Assembly: GCF_000812565.1 (NCBI RefSeq)
Contig: NZ_JTAM01000052.1
Coordinates: 1-52,741, forward strand
Source of the DNA: Flammeovirga sp. OC4
Lineage (GTDB): Bacteria; Bacteroidota; Bacteroidia; Cytophagales; Flammeovirgaceae
Reading direction: 5' to 3'
DNA length: 52,741 nt
A program made the position numbers and the translations under genes. This document shows positions 8,778 to 17,455 of the stretch, in pieces. The stretch's first letter is position 1, and every line of letters starts with the position of its first letter. The notes beneath the pieces are model-generated. The model saw nothing but the letters and a program-made list of their open reading frames with translations. It was not told where the DNA came from and ran no database searches.

Positions 8778-8954
8778 GTTTTGAAATCGGGAGATTTCTG
8801 ATGATCTGTTGGACACGAATGTCGCTAACGCTTAACATTCGCACCAGTGGTCTTTCTACCCAATTCGTTGGTTAGTTCTAGCCCTCGTTTTGCATTAAAA
8901 TAAAATGAAACAGAGAAATTGATTGAAAGTGAACCAAAACCTAGTTTACAGTAC
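8778..8954 (+). repeat. Internally deleted miniature element, forward orientation
   Basis: It carries the left-end hairpin (AATCGGGAGATTTC), ACACGAATGTCGCTAACGCT, the AACATTCGCACCAGTGG block and TTCTACCCAATTCG. It then jumps to the right end, ATTGAAAGTGAACC and CTAGTTTACAGTACG. The right terminal repeat ends one to two bases before the stop codon of the minus-strand GNAT gene. Confidence 0.65.
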
Positions 8955-8955
8955 G

Positions 8956-9681
8956 TTATTCACCCTTCAATATTCTATATGTTTCTATTTCTCCATATTT
9001 CTGAAAACCGAGCTTTGTATAAATAGGTTCTCCCATTTTAGAAGCGTGAAGCACGGCAATTTTTGAACCATGACCTTTCGCTTCTTTTAGCAAATGCTTC
9101 GTCATACTTTTTCCAATGCCTTTTCCTCTCCCTTCGGGAAGCGTCCCAATCATATGCAAGCCTGCATGATTTTCTGTATCAAAAAATACAATGCCGCAAC
9201 CCAAACTTTTCTGATCTTCTTGATAAAGGAAAAGTCGTATGGTTGAAGATTGTCTTACAATGGTATTGATCACCTTATGGTCTACTCTATAACCAAAAGA
9301 TTTTGAAGCAGTCGCTGCAAATGCCTTTGCACCTTCTTCCGTTTCTACTTGTTGGATGTTTGGGGTAATCGTTGCTTCAGTCGTAAAAGATTCCAACTCA
9401 AGGGCCATGTTTTGTTGCGTCATGAGTAACGCTAGGCCAGTATGACTCCCAAGGTCGTCCGATTTTGGAACCGTGAGCACCTCAGGGATATCCCCTTTTT
9501 TACAAAGGTCTATGACTTTCGTTAATGCTGAGTCATGATCTTTTAAATCAAAAACTCTTTTGGGCCAGTCAGCATCTTGCACTGCTACAGCAGTAAAACC
9601 CTCGGATGCAATGACTGTATTGTTGATGGTACCAATATGTTCCCAAAGTTCATACAGGTTATTTATGATGTAATTATCCAT
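8956..9681 (-). CDS. GNAT family N-acetyltransferase
   Basis: A 241-aa soluble protein. The N-terminal 110 residues are a divergent first half that also occurs in two-part bacterial acetyltransferases. The C-terminal half is a recognisable GNAT domain: a beta strand around GCGIVFFDTENHAGLHMIGT, then the acetyl-CoA pyrophosphate loop EGRGKGIGKSMTKHLL (Q/RxxGxG/A pattern) and the final YTKLGFQKYGEIETYRI, typical of the family. The acceptor is unknown. The upstream zinc-ribbon gene ends seven bases before its start, so the two are probably co-transcribed. The right terminal repeat of a miniature element abuts its stop codon. Confidence 0.85.
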   Translation of the reverse strand: MDNYIINNLYELWEHIGTINNTVIASEGFTAVAVQDADWPKRVFDLKDHDSALTKVIDLCKKGDIPEVLTVPKSDDLGSHTGLALLMTQQNMALELESFTTEATITPNIQQVETEEGAKAFAATASKSFGYRVDHKVINTIVRQSSTIRLFLYQEDQKSLGCGIVFFDTENHAGLHMIGTLPEGRGKGIGKSMTKHLLKEAKGHGSKIAVLHASKMGEPIYTKLGFQKYGEIETYRILKGE

Positions 9682-9688
9682 TGATTAC

Positions 9689-10390
9689 TTATTTACTTTT
9701 CACCAAATTATGAAGTAAAGATGTGATCCATTCTTGCTCAGCATCATTTACCTCTTCAAAAAAATAATTCACTTCTGTGTTTGAAATGACAGCCGGAACT
9801 TCAAAACCTCCAAATTCCATCGATCTTTGCATTTTAAATAAAAGACTATATTGTTCAATCAACTTATAGGCGCTTGTCTTCCATAATTTCATTCTCACAA
9901 TCTGAATATCCCTAATTCTTATTTCTTTTATTTTTGATCGAATAGGTCTGTTTTTGATGATTGAAAACGTCTTATTATCAATTAATAGAGTTTGTGATTC
10001 AAAAATAGAATTCATTACACCATATAACATTCCTAACCCAATAAACCAGAAAGGAATTGAAAATAATGCAAATAATATACTACTCTGCGTTGCCAGAAAC
10101 GTCCACAAACTAACAAAACTTAGCCATAGAATAGGCATGATTAATTGTGGTATGACAGATAACGTAAATCCCTTTTTAGGATAAAATATTTCTACTAAAT
10201 CATCTTCAAACTTTCTCAATATCATTTTTGATTCTGAAGGTGGACGACCTACTGATTTCAACGAAAAACTATCTAACAAACTACTCGCCCTGTAAACGGA
10301 ATTACAATAGTCGCACTTTGCTAAGTCCGTGATAATATTTACATTTTTTGTCGGGATCGCTGTATTACAATTTGTGCAAACTAGTTCCAT
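9689..10390 (-). CDS. Zinc-ribbon membrane protein of unknown function
   Basis: A 233-aa protein that opens with a zinc-ribbon, CxxC at residues 5-8 and CxxC at about 26-29. Two adjacent membrane helices follow (about 80-103 and 106-128). The C-terminal half is a soluble beta-rich region with PH-like composition (ESQTLLIDNKTFSIIKNRP). No family could be named. Proteins with this plan occur widely in Bacteroidota as hypotheticals. It is seven bases upstream of the GNAT gene and likely shares its transcript. Confidence 0.7.
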   Translation of the reverse strand: MELVCTNCNTAIPTKNVNIITDLAKCDYCNSVYRASSLLDSFSLKSVGRPPSESKMILRKFEDDLVEIFYPKKGFTLSVIPQLIMPILWLSFVSLWTFLATQSSILFALFSIPFWFIGLGMLYGVMNSIFESQTLLIDNKTFSIIKNRPIRSKIKEIRIRDIQIVRMKLWKTSAYKLIEQYSLLFKMQRSMEFGGFEVPAVISNTEVNYFFEEVNDAEQEWITSLLHNLVKSK

Positions 10391-10472
10391 ATTCGATTTA
10401 CCAATAACATTTCAACCTTAAGTACAAATTCAAAATTAACTATGATTTATTTTTGATTTTGTACTTATTTTA

Positions 10473-11567
10473 TTAATAATCTATATCCACCATAAAGCTC
10501 CTAATTTTATATTTCTTTGGCGTTGCTTTAGAGATTTTCTTTAGCATTTTTTCCTCCTTATACTGATAATTTGAAAAACTAAATTCTACTGGTTTAAAAG
10601 AAGGATGTTTCTCTTTTCTGTCAACAACAATCTTAGTGAAAATTGAATCAAAATCATTCAACCCTTGCTCCGAAAACCAAACACAATCTAACCACTCTGT
10701 ATCAACAATAAAATTTTGAATACTATCATTGTATTTAGGTACATAACCTTTCATATTAGCAAAGAAAGATTTAAATATACCTCCCTTATACCCTGCAATG
10801 AGAACATAATCAAATTGTGATTGTAATGTGGAGTCATTCAATGACTTGTAAAACATATCTAATGCTTCAGGAGAAAAAGAGGTAATACACAACCAATTTT
10901 CTTGGTCATCTCTTTGATAATGTGTTGCAAATGTTGTCAACTCAGAGGCCAGTGCATTACACCATTCTTCCAGTTCTTCTTTTCCACTGTCTTCATAATG
11001 TATTTTGTCCACCTTTATTTCAACATAAACTTTACTTTTCTTATAAAAATCCTCTTCTACAAAATACTCCAAAATTCCTTTGAGTGTATTGGCATGAAGA
11101 TAAGATAACGCGTTTTTGTTGTTCACTTTATTTTTATCCCACTCAGGGATATCATGCATCACATAAGCGCCATCATCAGGGTAAATTTTTCGAATGAGGT
11201 GGTCTTTTGGAGGATAATGAGCATCCAATTCAATAGACATCGTGGGGTCAATGGAGTTAGAGATTTTGATTAAATCCTTAACATCCATCGCTGGTGTGGC
11301 TTTTGATTGAAAACCATTACCGTAGACCACTCCATCTTTATTGATCCCCATTGGGTAATACCTCCACGAACTACTTCCGTGACCTATCACTTCCACTTTT
11401 ATATTTTGGGTGCCATTAATTGAATTGCATAGTTCATGAAAAGGTTGACACCTAGCGTGATAATCTGCTATTGGAACCCTACCAGGGCTTACAAAGGTTT
11501 CGTTAATTTTAATACAAGACATTGCTGAAAGTGAGATTAGCATTGATACAAAAAATATTCTCATCAT
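10473..11567 (-). CDS. Lipoprotein resembling PLC-like/GDPD phosphodiesterases
   Basis: About 364 aa with a lipoprotein signal peptide (MMRIFFVSMLISLSAMSC, lipidated Cys at the end). The order of VIGHGSSSWRYYPMG, SIELDAH, VMHD and VYVEIKVDK, with ITSFSPEALDMF later, follows the glycerophosphodiester phosphodiesterase barrel (HRG, ExD, HD, ExK, SFxxxxL), although the motifs are imperfect. It is therefore a distant or inactive member. The frame also offers an ATG nine codons upstream, at 11592-11594, but that ATG lies inside the terminal repeat of the adjacent miniature element. I therefore take the inner MMRIFF as the native start. The element may now supply both start codon and promoter context. 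Confidence 0.6.
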   Translation of the reverse strand: MMRIFFVSMLISLSAMSCIKINETFVSPGRVPIADYHARCQPFHELCNSINGTQNIKVEVIGHGSSSWRYYPMGINKDGVVYGNGFQSKATPAMDVKDLIKISNSIDPTMSIELDAHYPPKDHLIRKIYPDDGAYVMHDIPEWDKNKVNNKNALSYLHANTLKGILEYFVEEDFYKKSKVYVEIKVDKIHYEDSGKEELEEWCNALASELTTFATHYQRDDQENWLCITSFSPEALDMFYKSLNDSTLQSQFDYVLIAGYKGGIFKSFFANMKGYVPKYNDSIQNFIVDTEWLDCVWFSEQGLNDFDSIFTKIVVDRKEKHPSFKPVEFSFSNYQYKEEKMLKKISKATPKKYKIRSFMVDIDY

Positions 11568-11589
11568 AAGTTGGCATTTTGATACTTTC

Positions 11590-11984
11590 TGCATTGTAAA
11601 CTACAATTATCTTTGACTATCAATTGACACCTCTGCAATCTTTAAAGACATTACTTCCAAGCTTCCTTCTTCTTCATTTTTTCCATTGCTGAAAAAACGA
11701 AGCAAAAAAAGCTAGGCTTAGAAGTCAAAAGCTAAATTCCATTCCTTTCGCCTAACTGATTTTAAACTCGCTGCGCTCAAACAACAAAATCATTCTTAAC
11801 GGCTCAATCCATGAAATTCTTAACGCTTTTTCCTTCAAGGCCGGGGGTAGAACTACCAAATGAATTGGATAGCAAGACCGCTGGCGCGAATGTTAAGCGA
11901 AAGCGACATTCGTGTGCTATAAATCATCAGAAATCTCCCGATTTCTAACTATCATAAATATTCAAAAACTTAGTTTACAATGTA
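11590..11984 (-). mobile_element. Complete miniature inverted-repeat element (MITE), reverse orientation
   Basis: About 395 bases bounded by TGCATTGTAAACTACAATTA and ACTTAGTTTACAATGTA, the same ends as the IS630-family element at 51112-52286. It carries no transposase. Inside are the hairpin GAAATC/GATTTC near the right end, the CATTCG/CGAATG stem-loop, and a longer stem built on TGATTTT/AAAATCAT. It lies 16 bases beyond the stop codon of the DUF4291 gene. A second, oppositely oriented copy lies 16 bases upstream of that gene's start. Confidence 0.85.
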
Positions 11985-11999
11985 ATTGAGTGTTTTCAT

Positions 12000-12590
12000 T
12001 TATCTTATCCCAATTTTCTTTCCAATTGAGTCACTAATAGGATAAAGTCGTTCTTTTGGAAGAAAACGTTTCACTTCTTTGTATTTTCCTGCTTTCCGCA
12101 ATGCACTCATTTTTTTCACCAATGGAGTCATGTCTATGATCTCGGTGATCCATTCGTTGTTGTATTCTTCAATTAAAAATCTACTGATCCCTACTTGTAT
12201 TGTTCTCTCTTGTAATTTCCCTCCTTTAAGGGTTCTTTCAGGGTCCCATTGTATGTGTACTTTTGCCTCTCTGAACAGCTTGTCCCATTCGTAACCACTG
12301 CTATACACTTCCTTGTCGGGATCAGTTAAAACCCCAAAAGAAAGGGCCTTTTCCCAGCACTCTCTCTTGATTTTAATTCCTAATATATATTCTTGATTCG
12401 ATTTACTGCCCCAATTGCTACGTTCCATTAACCACAAAAATGAAGGTTTGATCCAAGTCATTCGATGAAATGAAAATGGTTTTTCAAATTTCTGATGCTT
12501 AAGTGCGGGAAGTGCTATATTTTTGTTGTAAGCTTGATAAACTGTAATTGTATCTCTGTCAAATTCGGCTCTAATTTCCTGGTATTTCAT
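12000..12590 (-). CDS. DUF4291 family protein
   Basis: A 196-aa soluble protein of the DUF4291 family. It is recognised by MTWIKPSFLWLMERSNWGSK, the following QEYILGIKI, and the DPERTLKGGKLQERTIQVGI segment, all near full family length. No biochemical function is established. It is tightly enclosed by two complete miniature elements in opposite orientation (16 bases on either side), so it must be transcribed from within an element or from those few bases. This raises the possibility that it arrived as a MITE-bracketed cassette. Family call is good; role unknown. Confidence 0.85.
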   Translation of the reverse strand: MKYQEIRAEFDRDTITVYQAYNKNIALPALKHQKFEKPFSFHRMTWIKPSFLWLMERSNWGSKSNQEYILGIKIKRECWEKALSFGVLTDPDKEVYSSGYEWDKLFREAKVHIQWDPERTLKGGKLQERTIQVGISRFLIEEYNNEWITEIIDMTPLVKKMSALRKAGKYKEVKRFLPKERLYPISDSIGKKIGIR

Positions 12591-12605
12591 AAGTTAATTT
12601 CTAAA

Positions 12606-12998
12606 CACATTGTAAACTAAATTTTCGATTATTTGTAGTTTTTAGAAATCAGGAGATTTCTGATGATCTGAAGGTCACGAATGCCGCTGACGCTTAACAT
12701 TCGCGCCAGTGGACTTTATACTCAATTCGTTTGGTATTGCATTCATCGGCCTTGAAGGGAAAAGCGTGAAGAATTTTATGGAACGAGCCGTTAAAAATGA
12801 TTTTTTTGTTTGAGCTTTAGCGAGTTTAAAATCATTGAGGCGAGAGGAATAAAATTTAGCTTTTGACTTCTAAGCCTAGATTTTTTGCTTCGTTTTTCAT
12901 CAATGGAAAAATGAAGAAGAAGGAAGCTTGAAAGTAGGTCCTAAAAATGCTTGTAGAAAGATGGATTAAAAGTTAACGATAATTCCGTTTACTGTGTA
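12606..12998 (+). mobile_element. Complete miniature inverted-repeat element (MITE), forward orientation
   Basis: About 393 bases from ACATTGTAAACTAAATTTTC to CCGTTTACTGTGTA, colinear with the copy at 52292-52684. Shared blocks include the AGAAATC/GATTTCT hairpin, CACGAATGCCGCTGACGC, TCGGCCTTGAAGGGAAAAGC, GTTTGAGCTTTAGCGAG and AAGAAGAAGGAAGCTTGAAA. It ends one base before the stop codon of the serine hydrolase gene and begins 16 bases upstream of the DUF4291 start. Confidence 0.85.
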
Positions 12999-12999
12999 C

Positions 13000-14034
13000 C
13001 TAATCTTGCTCTCTTTCTATGATTTTAAATAATCTGCTATTAATAATTTCTGACAAGTTCCAATTGTAAAGTTTAGCATCGGTAGTATTATAAAAAGCAA
13101 CTACTACTGCATCAAGGTCCTTGTTGTATTCTGCAAAACTCTGATAACCGGGCACCCATCCACCATGTTCATATTCATAAATGGACGAATAGATTTCCTG
13201 TTCGCCAGGTGCAAACAAAGTTCCATTGTTCAATGCTCTGAGGAAAATACCTACATCTTCCGCCGTGGCTAACATGCCGTGTTCGTCTTCTTTTAAATCA
13301 AACTCATAGCCTACATGATACCCACTCATTACGTCTTTTAATTCTACTTCACTTAAAGAACTAAAGGTATTTTGGAGTTTTAAAGGAGATAATATTTCAT
13401 CTTGAATAAATTTAAAATTGCTATACCCCAGCTCATCATCCATTATTTTATTGATCAACATATAATTCGTGTTGCAATACTCATAATCTTCACCTGGTTG
13501 AAAATGGGCAGGTTGATCTAAAATTAAAGCAAGACTTTCTTCATAACTCTTTGTTGGGTTACTCCAGAAGTTGGGAGCATCTGTAAAATTTGGAATACCA
13601 CTTCTATGCTGAATCATAAGTTTTAGCGTAATTTTGTCCGCATTTTCAATTCTCCCCACCAAAGAAGGTAAATAATCTGCCAATGTTTTATCCAAAGAAA
13701 GACGCCCTTCACTCACCAATTTCGTCACGGCCACCGCATCGTAGAGCTTACTAATACTGGCAATTTTGAACAACGCATCGGGGCGAGCCGGAATCTGTTT
13801 TTCTCTGTTATGCCAACCTGACGCTAAATATTGAGGGGTATGCCCCGCTTGATCCACATAGACAATAACACCTTCAAATCCATGATCTACTGCTTGATCT
13901 AATTGCTCTTGCATGGTATCAGGCAATGGAAGTATCCACGCTTTCACTAAAAGCCAGGGTACAAAAAATAAGGAAATGACAGTACCAAGTAGTAACGCTA
14001 TTCTGATGATTTGTTTGGATTTCTTCTTATTCAT
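13000..14034 (-). CDS. Serine hydrolase, class C beta-lactamase/penicillin-binding-protein-like
   Basis: A 344-aa protein with an N-terminal hydrophobic anchor (residues about 8-31). The domain holds the three active-site elements: SISK (SxxK) after FKIA, YCN (YxN) in YEYCNTNYML, and HGG in YEYEHGGWVPGY in place of the KTG triad. These are the marks of the esterase, D-alanyl peptidase or beta-lactamase-like serine hydrolases. Such chromosomal Bacteroidota members are usually esterases or peptidases of unknown substrate rather than resistance enzymes. A miniature element ends next to its stop codon. An esterase gene lies about 40 bases upstream on the same strand. Confidence 0.88.
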   Translation of the reverse strand: MNKKKSKQIIRIALLLGTVISLFFVPWLLVKAWILPLPDTMQEQLDQAVDHGFEGVIVYVDQAGHTPQYLASGWHNREKQIPARPDALFKIASISKLYDAVAVTKLVSEGRLSLDKTLADYLPSLVGRIENADKITLKLMIQHRSGIPNFTDAPNFWSNPTKSYEESLALILDQPAHFQPGEDYEYCNTNYMLINKIMDDELGYSNFKFIQDEILSPLKLQNTFSSLSEVELKDVMSGYHVGYEFDLKEDEHGMLATAEDVGIFLRALNNGTLFAPGEQEIYSSIYEYEHGGWVPGYQSFAEYNKDLDAVVVAFYNTTDAKLYNWNLSEIINSRLFKIIEREQD

Positions 14035-14077
14035 AGGTATTTGAGTTTGTGTTATATTAGCCTACAGTAATGACAAT

Positions 14078-14896
14078 TTACTTTTGATTGGTTTTCATAA
14101 TTCCCTTGTAAAAACTATCTAAAAACAATGAATTATGGGTATCATCTTTATAAAGTTCTGACGTCAATTCAATATACTGATTGCCTTCAAGTGCTTTTTT
14201 AAATTCTTCTATTTTCTCTTTGTGGAAAGCAGGTGCCGGCTGATAAGTAAGATGTATTTTCGTTTGCTGATTATAATCTATTGCATTAAACCGCTTTACT
14301 ACCTCACCGTTACTGTACCAAATAGAAGGGTCGTAAATATGAATCACTTCAAAAGGGTGTTCTAATGAGAGTAGATAGGCACCAAAATAACCTCCATAGG
14401 AATGACCAATCAATGTTTCATGTTGGTTGGTCGAATAGTTTTTGTTGACATCTGGAATCAACTCCTCTACCAAGTAATGGTAAAAGTTCATTCCACTACC
14501 TGAATTAGAGGCATTATACCAAGTTGAATCAACAGCTTCTCCATCATATTCAATTCTTGATTGGCTAAAAGTAAGGTCTTGCCCTCTTTTATTTTCCATT
14601 TCAACATGTGGAATTCCAACCACAATGGCATTCTGTATTTTTTTATTGGCTCCTAAATCAAATGAAATATGTCTGATTAAATCAAACCTCCATTCTGCAT
14701 CAAAAACATAAATAACAGGATAACTGAGGGTATCTGTATAATGAAGGGGTAAACTTACCCAATACGCTCTCGTCTCATCAAGATGTTTTGAGTCAATCTT
14801 GTGTTGTAGTGTTTGATTCACACAAATAGTATCTTGTCCGTATAAATTGAAGCTGAAAATAAATAGCAATAGTACAATCAGTCTTTTTCGATGCAT
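14078..14896 (-). CDS. Secreted alpha/beta-hydrolase, esterase D/IroE-like
   Basis: A 272-aa exported protein (signal peptide ending FNLYGQ near residue 21). It has the putative-esterase (PF00756-like) alpha/beta-hydrolase fold: an N-terminal strand pair YPVIYVFDAEWRF, the nucleophile elbow LIGHSYGGYFG (GxSxG) in mid-protein, a probable Asp in IHIYDPSIWY, and His in DDTHNSLF near the end. IroE- and BesA-like siderophore esterases and many uncharacterised enzymes share this plan. It lies just upstream of the serine hydrolase and may be co-transcribed. Substrate not predictable. Confidence 0.87.
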   Translation of the reverse strand: MHRKRLIVLLLFIFSFNLYGQDTICVNQTLQHKIDSKHLDETRAYWVSLPLHYTDTLSYPVIYVFDAEWRFDLIRHISFDLGANKKIQNAIVVGIPHVEMENKRGQDLTFSQSRIEYDGEAVDSTWYNASNSGSGMNFYHYLVEELIPDVNKNYSTNQHETLIGHSYGGYFGAYLLSLEHPFEVIHIYDPSIWYSNGEVVKRFNAIDYNQQTKIHLTYQPAPAFHKEKIEEFKKALEGNQYIELTSELYKDDTHNSLFLDSFYKGIMKTNQK

Positions 14897-15119
14897 TGAA
14901 GTTTGTATTTAAAAAGTAGGTATTTTTATTGAAGTCGGTCTGCTTATAGCAGGATACAAATCCATCACCACTATGCAGGCTATACTAAGTTAAATATCTA
15001 CTTTTAATTTACCGAATGAGGTTCAAGAAAAAATCGGATTGGCGTAACATCATATACTATCTATGCTGTTTGTGGGGTTGATTAAAGTCGTTTGAGTAAA
15101 ACGACATTCTATATTAATG

Positions 15120-15614
15120 TTAGCAAGTTTGGTGGAAGTAATTGTATTTTTCTCCATCCCAATAGATTAAACCTCCTCCAACATCAAACTTAATTATTTT
15201 AATTGAGTCTGTTTTTAATTCCAAATTCGGACCTTCTTGTATTCCAGGTTCATTCGACCTAGTTGTATTTATAGTCCATTGATTCACCCAGTTCAGATCA
15301 TCCCATTGATCTTCATGATTAAAAACTTCTCCTGCACCAATAATAAAGAATTTGTTTGTATTTGGATGTAAAACTATAAAGCCTCGTTTATCGGTTGCTT
15401 TTTCTACAATTAAAACAGCAATATCATTAACCCCATCTCCATTAAAATCAGAAATCAAATAATGTGGTTGAATGTAACTTAGGGTTTTAAACCTTTGATT
15501 TATAGAATCATTTTCTTTGAAGCTTTTTTCAAATACCTCTACCAAATCATTCTCAGATTGAGCAAAAATTAATAATGGAAAAAAAGTGGTAAGTAAAGTG
15601 ATTAAGAGTTTCAT
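15120..15614 (-). CDS. Small secreted protein with FG-GAP-like calcium motif
   Basis: A 164-aa exported protein with a clear signal peptide (MKLLITLLTTFFPLLIFAQ). The centre contains SDFNGDGVNDIAVLIV, a DxNxDGxxD calcium-binding loop as in FG-GAP/VCBS repeats. The rest is beta-rich and ends with a lone Cys. Only one such repeat is present, so it is not a full propeller; small Bacteroidota proteins of this form are unnamed. It stands alone between repeat-rich intervals. Confidence 0.7.
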   Translation of the reverse strand: MKLLITLLTTFFPLLIFAQSENDLVEVFEKSFKENDSINQRFKTLSYIQPHYLISDFNGDGVNDIAVLIVEKATDKRGFIVLHPNTNKFFIIGAGEVFNHEDQWDDLNWVNQWTINTTRSNEPGIQEGPNLELKTDSIKIIKFDVGGGLIYWDGEKYNYFHQTC

Positions 15615-15732
15615 TCTTGCTGTTGTTTTGTTTGCTTCGTGAAAGTGCTTTTGTAGATAGAATAATTAATTCTAAATTCCTTTATTGGATGGAAATTTCA
15701 TGCCATGTTTTTTATATGAATGAGTAGTATCA

Positions 15733-15883
15733 AATCGTAAACTAAGTTTTCATTAAATAACATAATTCCTTTTATGAAGGATAAATGGTAATGTATTGTG
15801 GTTCGTGAGGACGTTTTAATAAAACGTTCCTACAGAACTGTATTTTAGAAGGTTATTATAAAACCTTTGTCTTTTAATCTGTA
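15733..15883. repeat. Element end plus GGACG/CCTAC hairpin repeat
   Basis: GTAAACTAAGTTTTCATTAA with the following ATAATTCCTTTTATGA block matches the element that starts at 52690 at the window end. It passes into a repeat with GTGAGGACGTTTTAATAAAA and CGTTCCTACAG (a hairpin), also seen near 7060. This is part of the 450-base gene-free stretch downstream of the sulfatase. Confidence 0.6.
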
Positions 15884-15889
15884 ATCAGA

Positions 15890-15993
15890 CAATCATTTTG
15901 TAGAAAGTCCACTGGCACGAATGTTAAAAGATAGCGGCATTCGTGTCCTATAGATCAGTAGAAATCTCCCGATTTCTAAATAGTATAATAGTT
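15890..15993 (-). repeat. Left-end fragment of the miniature element, reverse orientation
   Basis: It contains GAAAGTCCACTGGCACGAAT, a GCGGCATTCGTGTCCTATAG block, the GAAATCTCCCGATTTC hairpin and a decayed terminal repeat GTTAACAGTGTAG. This is the same order as the right part of the copy at 11590-11984. The remainder of the element is absent. Confidence 0.7.
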
Positions 15994-16063
15994 AACAGTG
16001 TAGTAAAATCGAGAAAAGGAACAAGGGTGCTCCTTTTCTCTTGTTGGGTAAGGTTAGTTCACA

Positions 16064-17455
16064 TTAATGTATTGGTTCCTGTTTGTATTGATCAATACGC
16101 TCCATGGCTGCCTTTTCGTATTTACGTTTAAGTTGCCAACGGGGTCTTGCCAATGTGGTTTCCCATTCGAAAAGTCTTTTGTATAAATCTTTTACAATTT
16201 CGGGGTGTTCTGAAGCCAAATTGTTGGTTTCTGAAATATCTTTTGAGAGGTCGTACAATTCAGCAGGACGATCTGGGTAACGAATAAGTTTCCAATCATC
16301 ATGTCTTATAGCTCCTCTATTTTCCTTTTTCCAATATAATGTCTGATGGGGTTTGGCCTTATTTTGCTCTGATAAATAAGGCAATAGATTTACACCGTCT
16401 ATCCCTTCTAAATCTGAAGTATTACCTCCTCCAATGGTATAGCAAAGTGGCAGCAAATCTAGTGTACTAATGGGGTGAGTGTATTCTTTATCAAATTTCT
16501 GACCTGGTACTTTTATGATAAAAGGAACTCTCACACCTCCTTCAAGATGGCTTGCTTTTGTTCCACTTAGCGGGCTGTTGTCTGAAGAATTTCCATCTGT
16601 AGGACCTCCGTTATCATTGGTATAAATAATTACTGTATTGTCTGCTAATCCTTCTTTTTTGAGGTGATCGAAGACTCTGCCACAAGCTCGGTCCATAGCC
16701 CATGTCATTGCTGCTAGTTTTTTACGTTTTCCTTCTAACTCTGGAAATAGTGCGAGGTCTTCTTTTTTGGCGTGCATTGGTGCATGTACAGCATTGTAGG
16801 ATAAAAATAAGAAGAAGGGTTCGTTTTTATTTTTGCTGATAAAATCAATGGTCTCCTGAGCAAATGCATCAGTGAGGTATTCATCTGGCTCTTCGTAATT
16901 TTTGAAATTACGTTCCATGTTATTTTCTTCTCTAGGGTTTGGATTTTTAGCATTAAAACCCCAATAACTTCTTGCTCCACCTCTGAAGCCATAGAAAAAA
17001 TCAAACCCTCTTTTCAATGGATGAAAACGGTCCGTATTTCCCATATGCCATTTTCCAATGATACCTGTCGTATACCCCAAAGTCTTCATGTGGTCTGCAA
17101 TGGTTTTTTCTTCTAATGGAAGTCCCATTTCATCATCTTCTAAGCAGTAGTTTTGCATGTAACCGGGCACATTGTTTTCTTCAAAACCAAAACGTTGTTG
17201 GTACCTACCGGTCAGTAAGGCGGCTCTTGATGGACCACAAACGGCTCCTGCTACATAGGCTTGAGTACATACGGTTCCCTTCTTGGCCAAACGGTCCAAA
17301 GCAGGTGTTTTCATTACGTTACTCCCTTGAAATCCAAAATCGGCGTAACCTGCATCGTCCGAAAGGATAATAATGATGTTTTGAGGTTTAGTCTTTTGGG
17401 CGTGAATAAAGCCACTTAACAGACATAAAAAAGTAATAGAGATTAGTCTTTTCAT
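16064..17455 (-). CDS. Formylglycine-dependent sulfatase (S1 family), probable galactan sulfatase
   Basis: A 463-aa secreted enzyme with a signal peptide ending IHAQ near residue 20. Residue Cys73 in the CGPSR (CxPxR) motif is the site converted to formylglycine. The metal ligands at DDAGYADFG (residues 33-34) and the NDNGG segment complete the alkaline-phosphatase-fold sulfatase core, and GKWHMG is also typical. It should hydrolyse sulfate esters on a polysaccharide. Placed at the end of an agar/porphyran locus, the likely target is a sulfated galactose such as L-galactose-6-sulfate of porphyran, which is inference. A terminator separates it from the aldolase upstream, so it probably has its own promoter. 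Confidence 0.92.
   Translation of the reverse strand: MKRLISITFLCLLSGFIHAQKTKPQNIIIILSDDAGYADFGFQGSNVMKTPALDRLAKKGTVCTQAYVAGAVCGPSRAALLTGRYQQRFGFEENNVPGYMQNYCLEDDEMGLPLEEKTIADHMKTLGYTTGIIGKWHMGNTDRFHPLKRGFDFFYGFRGGARSYWGFNAKNPNPREENNMERNFKNYEEPDEYLTDAFAQETIDFISKNKNEPFFLFLSYNAVHAPMHAKKEDLALFPELEGKRKKLAAMTWAMDRACGRVFDHLKKEGLADNTVIIYTNDNGGPTDGNSSDNSPLSGTKASHLEGGVRVPFIIKVPGQKFDKEYTHPISTLDLLPLCYTIGGGNTSDLEGIDGVNLLPYLSEQNKAKPHQTLYWKKENRGAIRHDDWKLIRYPDRPAELYDLSKDISETNNLASEHPEIVKDLYKRLFEWETTLARPRWQLKRKYEKAAMERIDQYKQEPIH

Noticed and set aside
13000-14034. Antibiotic-resistance beta-lactamase
   Set aside because: The SxxK/YxN/HGG set is shared by many esterases and peptidases; nothing links it to resistance.
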